This document shows, in pieces, positions 1-11,764 of a stretch of 64,000 bases of DNA. Below the pieces are notes generated by a model. It was given only the letters and a program-made list of their open reading frames with translations. It was not told the origin of the DNA and searched no databases. The first letter of the stretch is position 1; each line of letters starts with the position of its first letter. Source of the stretch: Eremophila alpestris peregrina (lineage: Eukaryota > Chordata > Aves > Passeriformes > Alaudidae); assembly GCA_009792885.1 (NCBI GenBank), contig WMCF01000003.1:12617974-12681973 (forward strand). Reading direction: 5' to 3'. The position numbers were made by a program, and so were the translations under genes.

Positions 1-3000
1 GCAAGTAGAGTTCCTGAAGCACTGCTCTTGGATTAGTCCTATTTGCATCTGGATGGATGTAGATGTCACTGAAAACAGCTGCAGTTATGAGACGGACTGA
101 CAAAGAAAAATAATGGCAACAAAGGGAGACATCAGAAAAACTGGGTAACTTTGAGGACTGGAATAGCAGAAATGAAATTCAAATGCTAAAATCAAGCATT
201 TTGAAACTAGGAACAAAGGTTTTACTATAAAATCCAAGCTCTTCAGCTAGAGGAGACCCAGGAGGAAAAGGACATATAAACATCAACTGGATACAGAACT
301 ATTTGAGCTACCAATCTGCTATAACCAAAGAAAAGGAGAAATACATTCATAGGCTATATCAAGGATAGGGAAGAATTAATACCATTAGGACATAACCCTG
401 GTTATAACTCATATGAACTGTTCTGCACAATTACTGTGTTTCATGTTCAAGAAGAATGAATTCATGCTAAAGTAGTTGCAGAGATGGGCTATTCAACTAG
501 TCTTGGAAATGGAGAGCCAGGCATATGAGAAGAAAATGCAAGACTGTGGTCTGGTTAATCTAGAATATGGAGACTGATGTCATGATGGACTAAATATATC
601 AAGGGGGGAAATAACTATTTAAGGTAGCAGACAGTGCTGTCATAAGAACACGTGGGTATAATCTGAATAGATTGAATGAACAGATTTAGGCTGGATATTA
701 AGATGTTTTCTCTTAATTAGGGAATGAAGAGAGAGACCAGCTTCCCACTAAGTATGGAGGAGAAACACATTGGGTTGTTCTAACACAGCACTTTGTTCTA
801 ACACTAACAGGTCAGTACAACAGAAATTATCTAACATAGGTGCTCATGTGAGCAGAGCCACGTAAGTTGACTTCATGGTTTTTTGTCCTTATTACTTTAT
901 AAAATTCTTTTAGCTGTCTATGCAAAACTTCATTTTTTTAATTGAAGTGATGTTTCAGCAGGGTAAATGAACCCTTTAATCCTTTATGTATATACCCAAA
1001 CCCACTGAACTCATCAAATAAAATATATGCATTAAAATACTGGAAGTCAATTATTTTTGCCCAGATGATTTATGTGTGCCATGCTGTGCTGTGTAAGATG
1101 GGGACTCAGCCATCCAAAAAGGTTGTGGTATTATTTTAAATAGAGTGTTTTCCAGGGCTTCCCAAGAGCCAACAGTTTAATTCCAAGAAATTTCTTAGTT
1201 TTATTGTTTAAACCCTGGAGATATCAGATATTCCTAGAGAGCTGGTGGGCAGGCATTTTACTGACATGCCCATGTAACACTGAAATACACTGAAAAGAAC
1301 TAATAAAATTTTTTGGCACATTTGTCCCTAAACTTGTGTCTGTGACCTGTCCACTAACAGGTACTGCCTTAACATCTGACAGACTACAGACAGCATCAAC
1401 ATCTTTTCCATTTGTAGCTGACTGTGATGTCTCAAAAGAATTAATTTCACTATTGATAACTAAATTATTCTTGAGAAAGTAGCGAGAACAATGCAAAAGT
1501 ATTTCTTGAGTCCAGTCTTTTTTCAGAAGGATTAAGTGTGTCCTTTTTCTTTATAACTCAGCTCTCTCTGAGATCCAAGACTACCTTTTTATGGTTCACA
1601 AGTTGTTGTTGTAATCAACTTGGCTGCAGGCCCAAAGCAAGCTGTGTGACTCAGTGACAGTTGCAATCAGTGCAACCAGGAAAAAGACAAAGAGCCAATA
1701 CATTTAGAATCCACAGCAATGGACAAAAATGTTTGGAGACCTTTTCAAGAAGTCCATTGGTTGGAGAGTTTCAGATTAAACTGATGTTTAAAATATTAAA
1801 TATCATTACCAAGGAACATGTATCATCTAATGCCGCTGATTTTTTTTTTTCTTAATTTAAAGAGTATTATGTTTCAATTAGATACAGTTTTGTTAATGCC
1901 CCACTGTTGCTATGTACTACATGACTATTGTTTAGGAAATGCTTAGACATCTTTTAACACAGGCAGCAAGTTACACTATCCTAAAGCTGCAAAGAGGTCA
2001 AGAATGTCATTAACTGTATGCACGAGCTAAACTTGTAGAAACATCAGTGAGATTTAAAATATGGCTAGACATAAAATTAGTTGATTTTATTGTGACCATC
2101 CCAGAGCCCCATATATAGTATTGAAAAATGACACATTTCCTATTCGCAATTTGCAGATTGCTTTGAAATCAAAAATGTTACTTCATTAGAAGGTATCTAA
2201 AATTGTTCTTCTTATAAAGTCCCTTGGTACAAATTTATTGTGTAAATTCTTTCACAAGCATTTTGGTAGCATTTGTGTGATCTGCTTGTGAGAGCAATCA
2301 GGAATCCATGTTAACACTGTAGGGAGGAGTTGAATCTAGGGTGAGATACAGACAATGTTAAATAGTTACACCTGTTCTGCACTTTCTGCAAGGAGAGGAA
2401 AAATGCACAAGCATATGAGAACGAGTTAAAGATATCCTGAATAGCTCCAACTTATGTAATAGTACTCCCACTTTCTCTGCTAGCAATTCATTGCTTCTTC
2501 ATGAACAGAAATGTACTTAAAAGTCACCCACAATCACACATATGAATACAGTCCCACTCGCACATTTGTACAGCGATTCCTATAATATTACCTTGTATCA
2601 AGCAGCCTAAAAATGAACTTTTAAGGAAGAACATACAATACACATTTTAAATAGCCCTGGGAACTCAGCAGATACATCGTGAGAACTATGACATGTCCCC
2701 CAGTCACAAAGCGTCTTTGGTTACATAAAAATTGCCAGATTGGCTCAGATTAGTTGTCCATTGAGTCTTGAATCCTGTTTTTGAAGGTGACAAGTACCAG
2801 ATGCTTCAGAGGCAGGTGCAAGAAACCCCCATACTGAACACTTATGTAATAGAGAGGGTTCTTCCTAAAATCAGGCAGTTGGTGGGTGGCTTGTGCTTCA
2901 CAGCAGGAGAGTTTATAATGCCGTGAAATGTTTATCTTTGTTATGTAACCGTTGATGTGATTACCCATCTATAGTCAGCTTGGGCAAAAAGTGCCACAGG

Positions 3001-6000
3001 GCTTTTAATAAACACTGCTAATCAAGACCTTGTTTTATTTCTCAGCTGAGAGACATCAGAGCAATTGAGGATTTGAGAGACCCTAGAGTATTATACCAAT
3101 TTGCCAGACTGATCATCTTTTACAATGTAGAAAGTACTCTTAAGCAGGGTTTGTTTGGCCATATAAAAGGTGAGTGCCTGGTCTAAGCTAGTCACTAAAC
3201 CAGAAATACATCCCAGTGCTGATAACTAGAAGCAGTGAATTTTTAGAGTTACACATGATGAACTTGAACTGGGGAAGTAAGCAACAGGACTTTTTCCTTC
3301 AAGTCCTTCTTGGGGAAAAGAAAAATCTCTTAGGCAAATTGAATTAAAAATAGCCAAGATCTGAAGCAGACTACAATTCTAAGATAATATTCATAATCTC
3401 CACTACTCTAGATGAAATACAGAGGATTTTTTCTAAAATAAAAGGATGAATTTGCTCCATAGTAAAGATGTAAGAACAGAAACGTGCAGTAATAAAGTAG
3501 GAATGGAAACATGCAGTATAAGTACCAAAAAACTTACCTATATTGGATGCTTGATTTTTAAATAAGTTTATATTGGTGTTTTAGAATTTTGTAATACTTC
3601 TCTTAGTTAAAGCTTTTCTCCAAGATGCAGTATGCATCTATAATGATTAAATTGTATTTGTTTGATGGTACCGTCATGTCATTAGTTAATTTAGCACAAC
3701 TATGTATGGCTTCTAGAAATAATGCCACATACAGAGTAGTCATCACATTGGTTTGCAGTAGACGACCATTAGTAGGAAAAAAAAACCAAACAAGTACAGT
3801 GCAGAAGTTTTCTGGGTTTAACATTCTTTTAAACTAAATTATTTTGATGAAATGGCAAAAATAAGCATGGTGGAGGAAGATATTGGAGTAACTGGGCACC
3901 TGAAGTGGTAGAAGGCAAGTTCTCTCTTTGATATCCTGTTACTGTGCAGCCTATTTTTTATAGCAAAGACTATGTGCAACATTCACTTGCACTTGAGTTA
4001 ACACTCCATTCAGACCTTGCTTATCCATTCCTGATTTCTTTCTGCTTCTATCGGACCAGAAAATCTTGAGAGAATTATGTATCTGTTTGCATATCTGAGG
4101 GACCCTTACAAATAGAGTGGATATTTCCATTCTTATTTCTAGAAATGAGGGCAATCAGGAATAAGAATTATCCTCCCATGGAAGTCAAGTGATGCAGGAA
4201 CTTACTTCCTCACGACTGAACATATTAAACAGTTGTGTAAATGCTCCTTGTTCATTTTACTGAAAAAGAAACAGGTCTGCTTGAACTCCCTGCAGTGTTA
4301 AGTTGAAACTTACCCATCTGTACCCTGAAATGCATTCAAAGTCTGCATAAAACTGACCACAGCATCTCAGCTGAAATCTCTTCAACCACATTGCAAGCTC
4401 TTGTTCCATCACACCATACCCTGGAAATATTTTCAATGAACTGCCAAAGACTGCACAAAACAGGGTTGCAGGGCTGGGAGGAGAACCAGGACCGCTGATG
4501 GGTAATTCTGTGTTCAGCACATTAGGCCACAGTTTGCCCTAGACAGCACATTTCTGCATATGGTACAGGAATGTGTCTCCTGTTCCTATTTTATATGGGC
4601 TGAAATGACAGCAATGAATCTGTCTCCAGTTGCTGGCCAGCAGGTACCACTGTAATTTCTGAATATATTTGGGGCTTTTCCTTTGGAGGATCCTGAAAAC
4701 TGATTTTCTAGGTTACTACTGAACGAGTCAAAGAGTAAAAGAAAAAAACTAAATTAATGAAATCTTATATTAAATTAAGAACAACATTCTAAATAAGATA
4801 TTTGTATGTTCTTCACAGGATAATTAATTCTCAGCAAAATAATTGATGAAAAAATGAGATTGCAGCCTTTTTCAGTGTACTTAAGCAGTCTGTTTTCTTG
4901 CTTGGATTTTCCCCAATTTTGTACTAAGCCACACTTTAGGCTGACAGAACTCACCACTGCCTCCATAAAAAGCAGTTTTGCACTGTCACCATCTTCTTGC
5001 TCCCCAATCCATGTTATCCATTCTTGGGCAAGTGTGTTTACCTAGTCACATGGTTAGCTGGAAACACTGAAAGACTAATCAGGGTGTTTTTCCCACGCTA
5101 GTTTTAATCTAAGTGAACATCCCAGTGAAGTACATTGCCCAACACACAGATATTTGGGCCACCTAAGGTGCCAGAGAGGGAAGGGAACAGAGTAGGAGGA
5201 AGGTGAGGTTGATTGCTTCAGTAGCAATGCTGTCCTAACTGGCCTTACCTTAAAGCATGTAAGATATCACCAAAATCAAACATATACTAATCCAAAAGTA
5301 CCCTGCGAGCATGCTCAAAAAGGATAGAATAAACATCCTGAACAACTGATACCACACATCACCACTGCAACTGCTGTGCACATCAACCACACCTGCCACA
5401 TCAACATCACAAGGTGTGTTCCCCATCCCTAAAGACAGGGTCTCTATCTTTCCAACACGTGGCAGTAATTTCTATCCAGATAGTTCTAGGTTATTGCAAA
5501 TCATTAACTGGATTAATTTATGAAACTTTGATACTCTGATGGGTTAGATCCATCTCAAATACATTAGAATTGATAAGGATTTGACTCTAACATTGTCATC
5601 TTGACTCTAACATTTTTTATTTTGCTGGAAAACATTTTTTGAGCCAGTAGCATCAAGTAGAACAAATAAATTTTTATCCCATGTGCAGTAATAGGATTCC
5701 TGCTTAGAACTTAACAAAATCTGACTTTGCTGATACACTAATATAGATTTAATCAGCTCGGTTTAGCTAAATCCTTATTAAGATGTGTGTAGTGACCACC
5801 CAGTGTTTTAACTCACACTAGGATTGTGAATGAAAGCTACTGCAGAAATTACCAAATGACCTCAAATAATTTTCCTCAAAATGGCAGAACATATGACTTT
5901 CATTTTTTGTAAATGTATCAGTAGCATGTGGATACAAACATAAGCATCATGGTGTTTTGTGGAGGCAAGAGTTCAAAACTTTCATATTTAGGACTTAGAG

Positions 6001-9000
6001 CTATGAATTGATCACTTAAGTTCTGCAATGACTGACTAATCTGGATTGAATTACTTAACTTCCACTGATCCTATTATGGATTTTAAGATGTGAATGCCAT
6101 GCAGATCAGAATTATGCAACCTAACCCCCATAATACATCTATATATAATTCTTCTGCCACAGACTCAGAGTCCTGCTACATTCCATGGCCACTCCTGATC
6201 ACCTCTTTCATCAGAGGTGTCACAGACACACGTGGAATGGTTTCAAGGAATGGTGAATAAGAAGACTGGGCCAAATGTATACATTTTCTACATGTTTGTA
6301 CATGTTTTGCCCACGATGGTATTTCGTGAGTGATCTCTCTGCTGGACCTTATCTCAATCCACAAACCTTTCCTTATGTTTTCTCTCCCCGGTCCAGTTGC
6401 AGAGAGTGATAGGGATGCTCTGGTCGGTGTCCAGTGTCCAGCCACACCGCACTTATACAGATTTCTTCTTGTATGTTATATGGCTTCCTAATAACATGCA
6501 TTACTTTCATTTTGCTTTAGCAGCAACAGTTGCTTCCCCAGTTCTCATTTCAGAAGTTCCACAGCTACGAAAATATTACAGCAGAGCAACGGCATTGACA
6601 CATAAATTAGTTTTTAAGTGCAACCTAAGAGGCATTTGAAATAGCAAAACATCAAATGCAATGTAAAGAATAATGATTTTTAACCTCACTTGCCCTATTC
6701 CATACAGAGCATATCTCGTCTCTAGCTAAGGAGTCACCTCTGTACCCACATCAAAAAGTAGTACATTTCAGCAGCTCTAGTGAATAGAATAACAGAAGCT
6801 TTATTTTTTTAGAGGTAAGTTTTCCAAGTCATAGAGAAGGTGGCCAGATTTCAACTCAGAACACTTAAATTATACAGAGTCTAACAACAGAAAGCAAGGA
6901 GGCAGTGAATTTACAAAGACAAGGCCCCAAAACATGTGATGGTTGGGACACAAAGTAGTAAGCTGTCTGGGGTGTCTAAATAGTGACACACATGCCTAAC
7001 TTGCTTCTGCCTTGTTTGCCAAGGCAGGACTCACACGTGCTACCGAAATAAACCATTTGCATTGAAAACTCCTGTTCACTTAATTCTGCTCAAAAGAATC
7101 AAACCTGGAAAGCCCTGAAACTAACTGCTGCTCAGCAAAATAATACCAGTACTCCAGGACTGTGTTCTTCAGCCTTTCTAACCTGGACAGAGGAACACAA
7201 ACAATTTCAGAATTTCAGAATCAAGAAATAAATCAGAGCAGGTTCTCTTTAGGATATGCAGGTAAAGGGAGAGAAATTGCTTGCAAGACCTCTGCATCAC
7301 ATACTGCTGCATGAGACTGCTTGCAGAAGTCAAAGGGCTCGCCACAGTTGAAGAAGCAGTAGATCCTTCTCTTACTACCTCCACACAGAAAAAAAGAAGC
7401 CCAGGATGAGTCTCACAGTTTTCAGCTGACAACATTTTTATTCTTAATAAAGACACTCATGAAAACCTTAAGGAGACTGAAATGATTTGAAGTAATTTGT
7501 GGTCTATTAAAAACCAGTTCATTTTATTTAATTGCCACAATGAAAATAATTTTTACGTTAAGTATATTTAAGGAATTATCATAAAAAAACACACGCCTAG
7601 ATTAATGATCTTGTCAGCATTGTGTCTCATTCTTCAGATGCAGTGTACAGAGCTATACCACCATCTGACAAACTGAACTATTCTTGAGCATTCTTGTACA
7701 GAATTATGTTAATTGACGTATCTTAATCGAAACAACAACTTACAGAATGTTAAATATTTCAACTTTAAAGGCAAAAGAAAATGGGAAATAAATTAGCAGG
7801 AAGTCACATTATCTTGCCAGTCACAAGACAGGAAGTTCTCTGAAAGGATTCTCACTACTAAGTAGAATATTATATTGTGCCCACAGCTGAGTTTTAAACA
7901 CTTTTCATGTGAATTGTAAAATTATATAATATTTGGTTTTGCAATGTATTTTTAGTATCTGGATGAGGTTGTGCCATAAATAACTGTTCCATTTTTGAAT
8001 GTACTCTTCTGAAAAAAAAATTTACAAAACAATTGGTAATTTTCCCCCAAAGCCTCCTAGATAAAGAAGCAAATTTTAATACTGCAGGTTTGAGATGTGT
8101 GCTGCTTGAAACATGTTAGTGTCTTTATCAGAGAAAGCATGATAGCAGTTCGCTGCAATTGTACCATTAAGCTTACAGTAGAACCCTTTTATAGAAACAC
8201 GGAATTTCGATCCATAGGAATATTGCAGCATAAACTATCTGGAAATGAAACATGCCTTTCCTTGCCTTCTAGGTAAGATAAAAATATATTTTATTTAAAA
8301 TACTCTAAGTAACCACTCCACAAAACAAAAATCTGACTAAAGCTGTATTTGCTTAGTGAAAAGGAACAGTTTCGTTAATACACTTCACAAATGCAATACC
8401 GCCCTGCTTCTGGGCATTCCATCAAATGATGCAAATTTATAGTCTGGCCTTCAGTGATGTGAGGCACTCCAGATTCCCTGGAAATGGTAACACCTCCTTC
8501 TCCCATGTTTCTGTCTTTCCCTTCCTTGGGAAAAAGTCAATCAACAGTAGCGTGGGAATTAGATACATTATTATTGCCAGGGGAGCTTGCCCCATCTTTT
8601 CAAACAGAAAGAGAGAACAGGTCATTGCCACTCCTATAAAACCACCAAAGCTGGGGAAAAAAAATCTCTGTTACAGGAAAAAAATGAAATGGGATTACAA
8701 ATGACAGAGAAGGTTCTTAGAGAGCAGCTAAGTGCGGAAGAACACAGGAAGCCTGGGATAATGGAATGTGCATTGGGAAAGCGATGTCTTACAGCAGCGG
8801 CACCACTATGTTTTGGGTTCTCCATGAAGTTTGGACAATGAAATATATCAGTTGGCAAGCGTGCATCCAAAGACTAAGAAGGAAGAAATAAAAATCCAAC
8901 CGACAGACAAAACCACAGTGTAATCTTTTATTATAACCTAATTTACTTGATGGTCTGACTCATGATTTTTGAGTCCTCCGGGTTTGCAGCTCTGCTCCAC

Positions 9001-9114
9001 TTTTTCATCAGATCAAGCAGCACATTTACCATGTAAGTTCCTGAAAAGGGATTTGGTTGCTGCTGCTTCTTGATTTCACTGCTTTACTGAAATCAATTCC
9101 GAATGCTTCCATTT
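1..9114. other. 5' flanking DNA of SPRED1, no gene recognised
   Basis: AT-rich, CpG-poor DNA upstream of the SPRED1 CpG island. Open frames here are all short (under about 95 codons), lie on both strands without splice-site support and match no family I know. A 20-bp period direct repeat occurs at 5581-5614, where the 14-mer ttgactctaacatt appears twice. I see no CR1 copy, tRNA or long microsatellite. The stretch may contain distal regulatory elements, but none can be named from sequence alone. Confidence 0.6.
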
Positions 9115-10100
9115 CAGCGTGCACTTTAGAAAAAGGGACAACTCGAGCCTACACAAACCCTCTCGTGCCGTCACTCCTTTAGAACCGCAGTTACGGAGTC
9201 AGGGAAATAATTACAAAAAGGGCCCCGCTTTTCCACGTCTCCGGAGAGCACACGGGCGCAGCCCCTCACGGTTCGCAGCAGCGCAGCCCGGGCTGCCGTG
9301 ACCGCTCCCTCGGCTCGCCCCTGCAGCCGCTCCGCGCCGCGTCCCAGCGGGACCCGGGGGCTGAGGGCGGGCGCTCCGGAAGGAGCCGTCCGGAGCAGGC
9401 GTCGGGCAGGGGTCCCGCTTCACCAAGTCCCCCGCGCTCCCCCAAAACAGCCGCACTTCAGCGGCTACGCTCACTCCGGCTCAAAAAAGTAGCAAAAGAG
9501 TCGGAGCGCAGCCCGCAGGCGGAGACTCCGGCGCTCAGCCGCGCCTGCCCCGAGCCCCCAGCCGCTGCAGGCGCCCGAGGCAGGCCCTTCGCCCGGCGGC
9601 CCGTTTCCTCCCCCAACTGCTGGGGCACCCTCCCCGGCCCGCGGCGGCGGCCCCGGGGGTCTGCGCGGCCCAGCTTCGAGCAGAGATCGCCGGGCGCGCC
9701 CGAGAGCGGCGGGGCCCGGGAGCGGCGGCCCCGCGCCCTCGGAGCAGGAAGGAGCGCGACCGCGGGCAGCCCGCGTATCCCTCCGCGGCGCCGTGCGTGC
9801 GTGTGCGGCGGCGGCTCCCCGGGAAGCGCGTGAGGCAGCGCCAGGGGGAGGGAACTACTTTCAGGAAACTCGAGCGTCGGGCAGCGCCGGGCGCCGCGGG
9901 GAGGGCGGCGGCGCGAGCCCGTCCGGTGGCGGGCGCGGGTCAAGGGGATTACTTTCCTCCCCTCGCTCCTTCCTCCTCTCCCGCCTCCCTTTCCCCCGTG
10001 GTTATTTTGGATCAAGCTGTGGCGGCGGAAGGAGCCTGAAGTCAACGCTTCCGCCCAGTTTTCCTGTGAGGAGGAGGCGGGGGCGGCCGCGAGGAGCCGA

Positions 10101-10120
10101 GGCGGCGGCGGCAGCGGCCG
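10101..10120 (+). repeat. GGC-rich trinucleotide tract
   Basis: A short run of GGC units interrupted by one AGC, within the CpG island upstream of SPRED1. Such tracts are common in bird and mammal promoters and 5' UTRs and can vary in length. Confidence 0.6.
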
Positions 10121-10583
10121 CTAATGGAGTTGCTGCCGGGGAGGAAGCGCCGCTGCTGAACTTCCCCGCGGGCTTTCTCCCTCCTCTCCCCCTCATCCTG
10201 CAGCCGAGAGCTCCTCTCTCGCCCTGGCAGCTCCGCTCCCGCTCCCCCTCCCTCCCCGCGCCTCTCCTCACACAAACAGCCGTGACGCATCCTCGCTCTC
10301 CGCCGTCCCCCCCCTTCCCACCCCCAGGCTGGTTTAAAACGCCTCCCTCCCCCCGTCGCCAGCCTTCTCCTAGGGGCCGGCGCGTCCTCTCTCCGCAGAG
10401 CTCGGCGTCGCTTTGGAGGGGGTGGGAGATCCTCGCCGAGCCTCTCTGCCCGCCTTTTCCCCTTCCCTCCCCGCCTGCCCCGGCCTGTGGCGGCTCCGGT
10501 GTCTGGAGGAATTTCTGCCGCCGCCTGCCCCGGCGCGGGAGGCGGGCGGGCAGGGAGGGAGGCGGCCGAGCGGCAGCAGCGGC

Positions 10584-10617
10584 AGGAGGAGGAGAAGGAG
10601 GAGGAGGAGGAGGAGGG
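10584..10617 (+). repeat. (GGA)n trinucleotide repeat
   Basis: About eleven GGA-type units with a single GAA interruption, probably within the SPRED1 5' UTR or core promoter, 433 bp upstream of the start codon. The + strand is pure purine, so it can form triplex or G-rich structures and is likely to be length-polymorphic. Confidence 0.75.
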
Positions 10618-10787
10618 CAGCAGCGAAGGCGGCTGCAGCGGGAGATGAGCTGCAGCGGGAGGACGGTGCGGTGCAGTTTTTTGCGGCGGGGAGCCCTCCC
10701 TTGTCTCCACAACTCTGTCCCCCTCTAACTGGGAGCAGCTCAGTAGCAGAAGATCCGTGGTTTCTGCTTCTGTTTGCACCACTACCT

Positions 10788-10810
10788 TCACCATCACCAC
10801 CATCATCATC
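10788..10810 (+). repeat. (CAY)n trinucleotide repeat in 5' UTR
   Basis: Alternating CAC and CAT triplets about 240 bp before the SPRED1 start codon. It is a low-complexity tract. The frame that reads it as polyhistidine belongs to no supported gene. Confidence 0.6.
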
Positions 10811-10936
10811 GTCTTCGAAGACAGTGGAAATACGCTGCACCGCCGGACAACAGGATTTCGGGTTTCCAGGATAAAGACCGCTCTCCTACTCCTTTCCCCC
10901 CCCTCCCTTACTCACCGCACGGCCCGTGCCCTGGCC

Positions 10937-10959
10937 GGGGGCGGCAGACCGGGGGGGGG
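10937..10959 (+). promoter_or_regulatory. SPRED1: G-rich tract, possible 5' UTR G-quadruplex
   Basis: A run of five G (10937-10941), a GG pair and an uninterrupted run of nine G (10951-10959) lie about 90 nt upstream of the SPRED1 ATG and immediately before the upstream ORF. The guanine tracts could form a quadruplex in the mRNA. The run of nine G is also prone to sequencing or polymerase slippage, so its length is uncertain. Confidence 0.45.
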
Positions 10960-10964
10960 TAACA

Positions 10965-11042
10965 ATGGTGAAGTTTCTGGTGAGTTCTGGCTGCGCCCTG
11001 GCTGCGTCGGTGCTGCTCCGTGTGCCTGTCGGATCGTGGTGA
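10965..11042 (+). other. Upstream ORF (25 codons plus stop) in SPRED1 leader
   Basis: An ATG at 10965 has A at -3 and G at +4, a strong Kozak context. It opens a 25-codon frame that begins MVKFLVSS and stops with TGA at 11040-11042, only 7 nt before the SPRED1 ATG at 11050. If the leader includes this stretch, ribosomes would translate the short frame first and would have little distance to reinitiate, so it could dampen SPRED1 translation. A sequence matching a splice donor (GTGAGT, 10980-10985) lies inside the frame, so an alternative leader splice could remove it. I do not recognise the peptide. Its conservation is untested. Confidence 0.5.
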
Positions 11043-11049
11043 GGAGAAA

Positions 11050-11078
11050 ATGAGCGAAGAGACGGCGACTTCTAACGA
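11050..11078 (+). CDS. SPRED1: SPRED1 coding exon 1 (residues 1-9 plus two bases)
   Basis: This exon encodes MSEETATSN plus the first two bases of an Asp codon, and a consensus GTAAGT donor follows at 11079. It matches the start of vertebrate SPRED1, one residue shorter than the human N-terminus (which has SDND where this has SND). SPRED1 is a membrane-associated inhibitor of the Ras-Raf-ERK cascade. It recruits neurofibromin to Ras at the plasma membrane through its EVH1 domain. The ATG was chosen because it opens the known N-terminal peptide and splices in phase to exon 2. Its Kozak context (A at -3, A at +4) is adequate. A very short first coding exon inside a CpG island, followed by a huge intron, is the usual SPRED1 arrangement. 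Confidence 0.93.
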
Positions 11079-11503
11079 GTAAGTGGCTGTGCTCTCCCTC
11101 CCCTCCGGCCCGGGATCGGAATGGGGATGGGGCTCGACGCGTCCCTTCGGCTCCGCGCCCCGCGGGGCCTTTGCCCGCGCACGTACGTGTGCTGTCCTCC
11201 CCCTGCGCGGACTGCGCATTTCTGCTCGCGTTCATGGAAGCCCTGAAGCTCCCTCTTTGTGAAGGAGCTTGGTTTGGAAGGGCTACGAGCCGCCGGCCAG
11301 AAAAGCTTGGTTTACTTAAAGCCCGGTTGAAAACGGTGCAGGTAACGATGGTGTCTTGGAGGGGGAGGATGGGTCTGAAATGCCCAGAGAGGTGTCGGCA
11401 CGTACTACCTCTGATAATATCCTATTACTTGCAGATATTTCACATGGAAACTAGTGTGTGGGAGCTTCATCCTGCAGGAAACTGCTCCTGAATTTTAATT
11501 GGA

Positions 11504-11510
11504 TGAGTCA
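11504..11510 (+). promoter_or_regulatory. Consensus AP-1 site (TGAGTCA)
   Basis: A perfect AP-1 heptamer about 430 bp downstream of exon 1, at the edge of the CpG island. AP-1 is a target of ERK signalling, and SPRED1 is a feedback inhibitor of ERK, so the site would fit ERK-induced expression. A 7-mer occurs often by chance, so function is inference. Confidence 0.35.
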
Positions 11511-11546
11511 GTCAGTGTAAATACAGCTTAAACCTACCCTAAAGCT

Positions 11547-11585
11547 CTTTTTTTTCCTTTTTTTTTTTTTTCCTTTTTTTTTCCC
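11547..11585 (+). repeat. T-rich polypyrimidine tract
   Basis: About 39 nt of T runs broken only by CC pairs in early intron 1. It is a low-complexity sequence, not followed by an exon, so I do not treat it as a splice acceptor tract. Confidence 0.7.
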
Positions 11586-11764
11586 TTGTTTTCTTTTAAT
11601 GAGCACTTGGGACTTTTCCCCCTTCCCTTCCCCCTCCCCACCCCCCAGAGAGGAAAGGGATAGTTCAAGGATCTCTTAATATTTTTACTGTGACTGGTTT
11701 GGAGGAAATCCAGAGGAGATTGTGTGTGTGCGGCTGTGTTCTCCTACATGTAATCAGTCTTTGA

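Larger units (their letters stand above)
9115..11405 (+). promoter_or_regulatory. SPRED1: CpG island promoter and 5' UTR region of SPRED1
   Basis: GC content and CpG density rise sharply near 9115 and fall near 11405, in an otherwise AT-rich window. The island ends just past coding exon 1, so it must hold the promoter and the 5' UTR. I see no convincing TATA box at a fixed distance from the start codon. This fits a dispersed CpG-island promoter with several start sites, many GC boxes (GGGCGG-like) and a CRE/AP-1-like TGACGCA at 10283-10289. The exact transcription start cannot be read from sequence. Long open frames on both strands inside the island (roughly 9458-10874) reflect the scarcity of stop codons in GC-rich DNA and are not called as genes. 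Divergent transcription from such islands is common but is not shown here. Confidence 0.85.

Noticed and set aside
9211..11235. Many long overlapping open frames on both strands (up to 311 codons)
   Set aside because: They lie in the CpG island, where stop codons are rare. The peptides are Arg/Pro/Gly/Ala-rich low complexity, overlap on opposite strands, and match no family.
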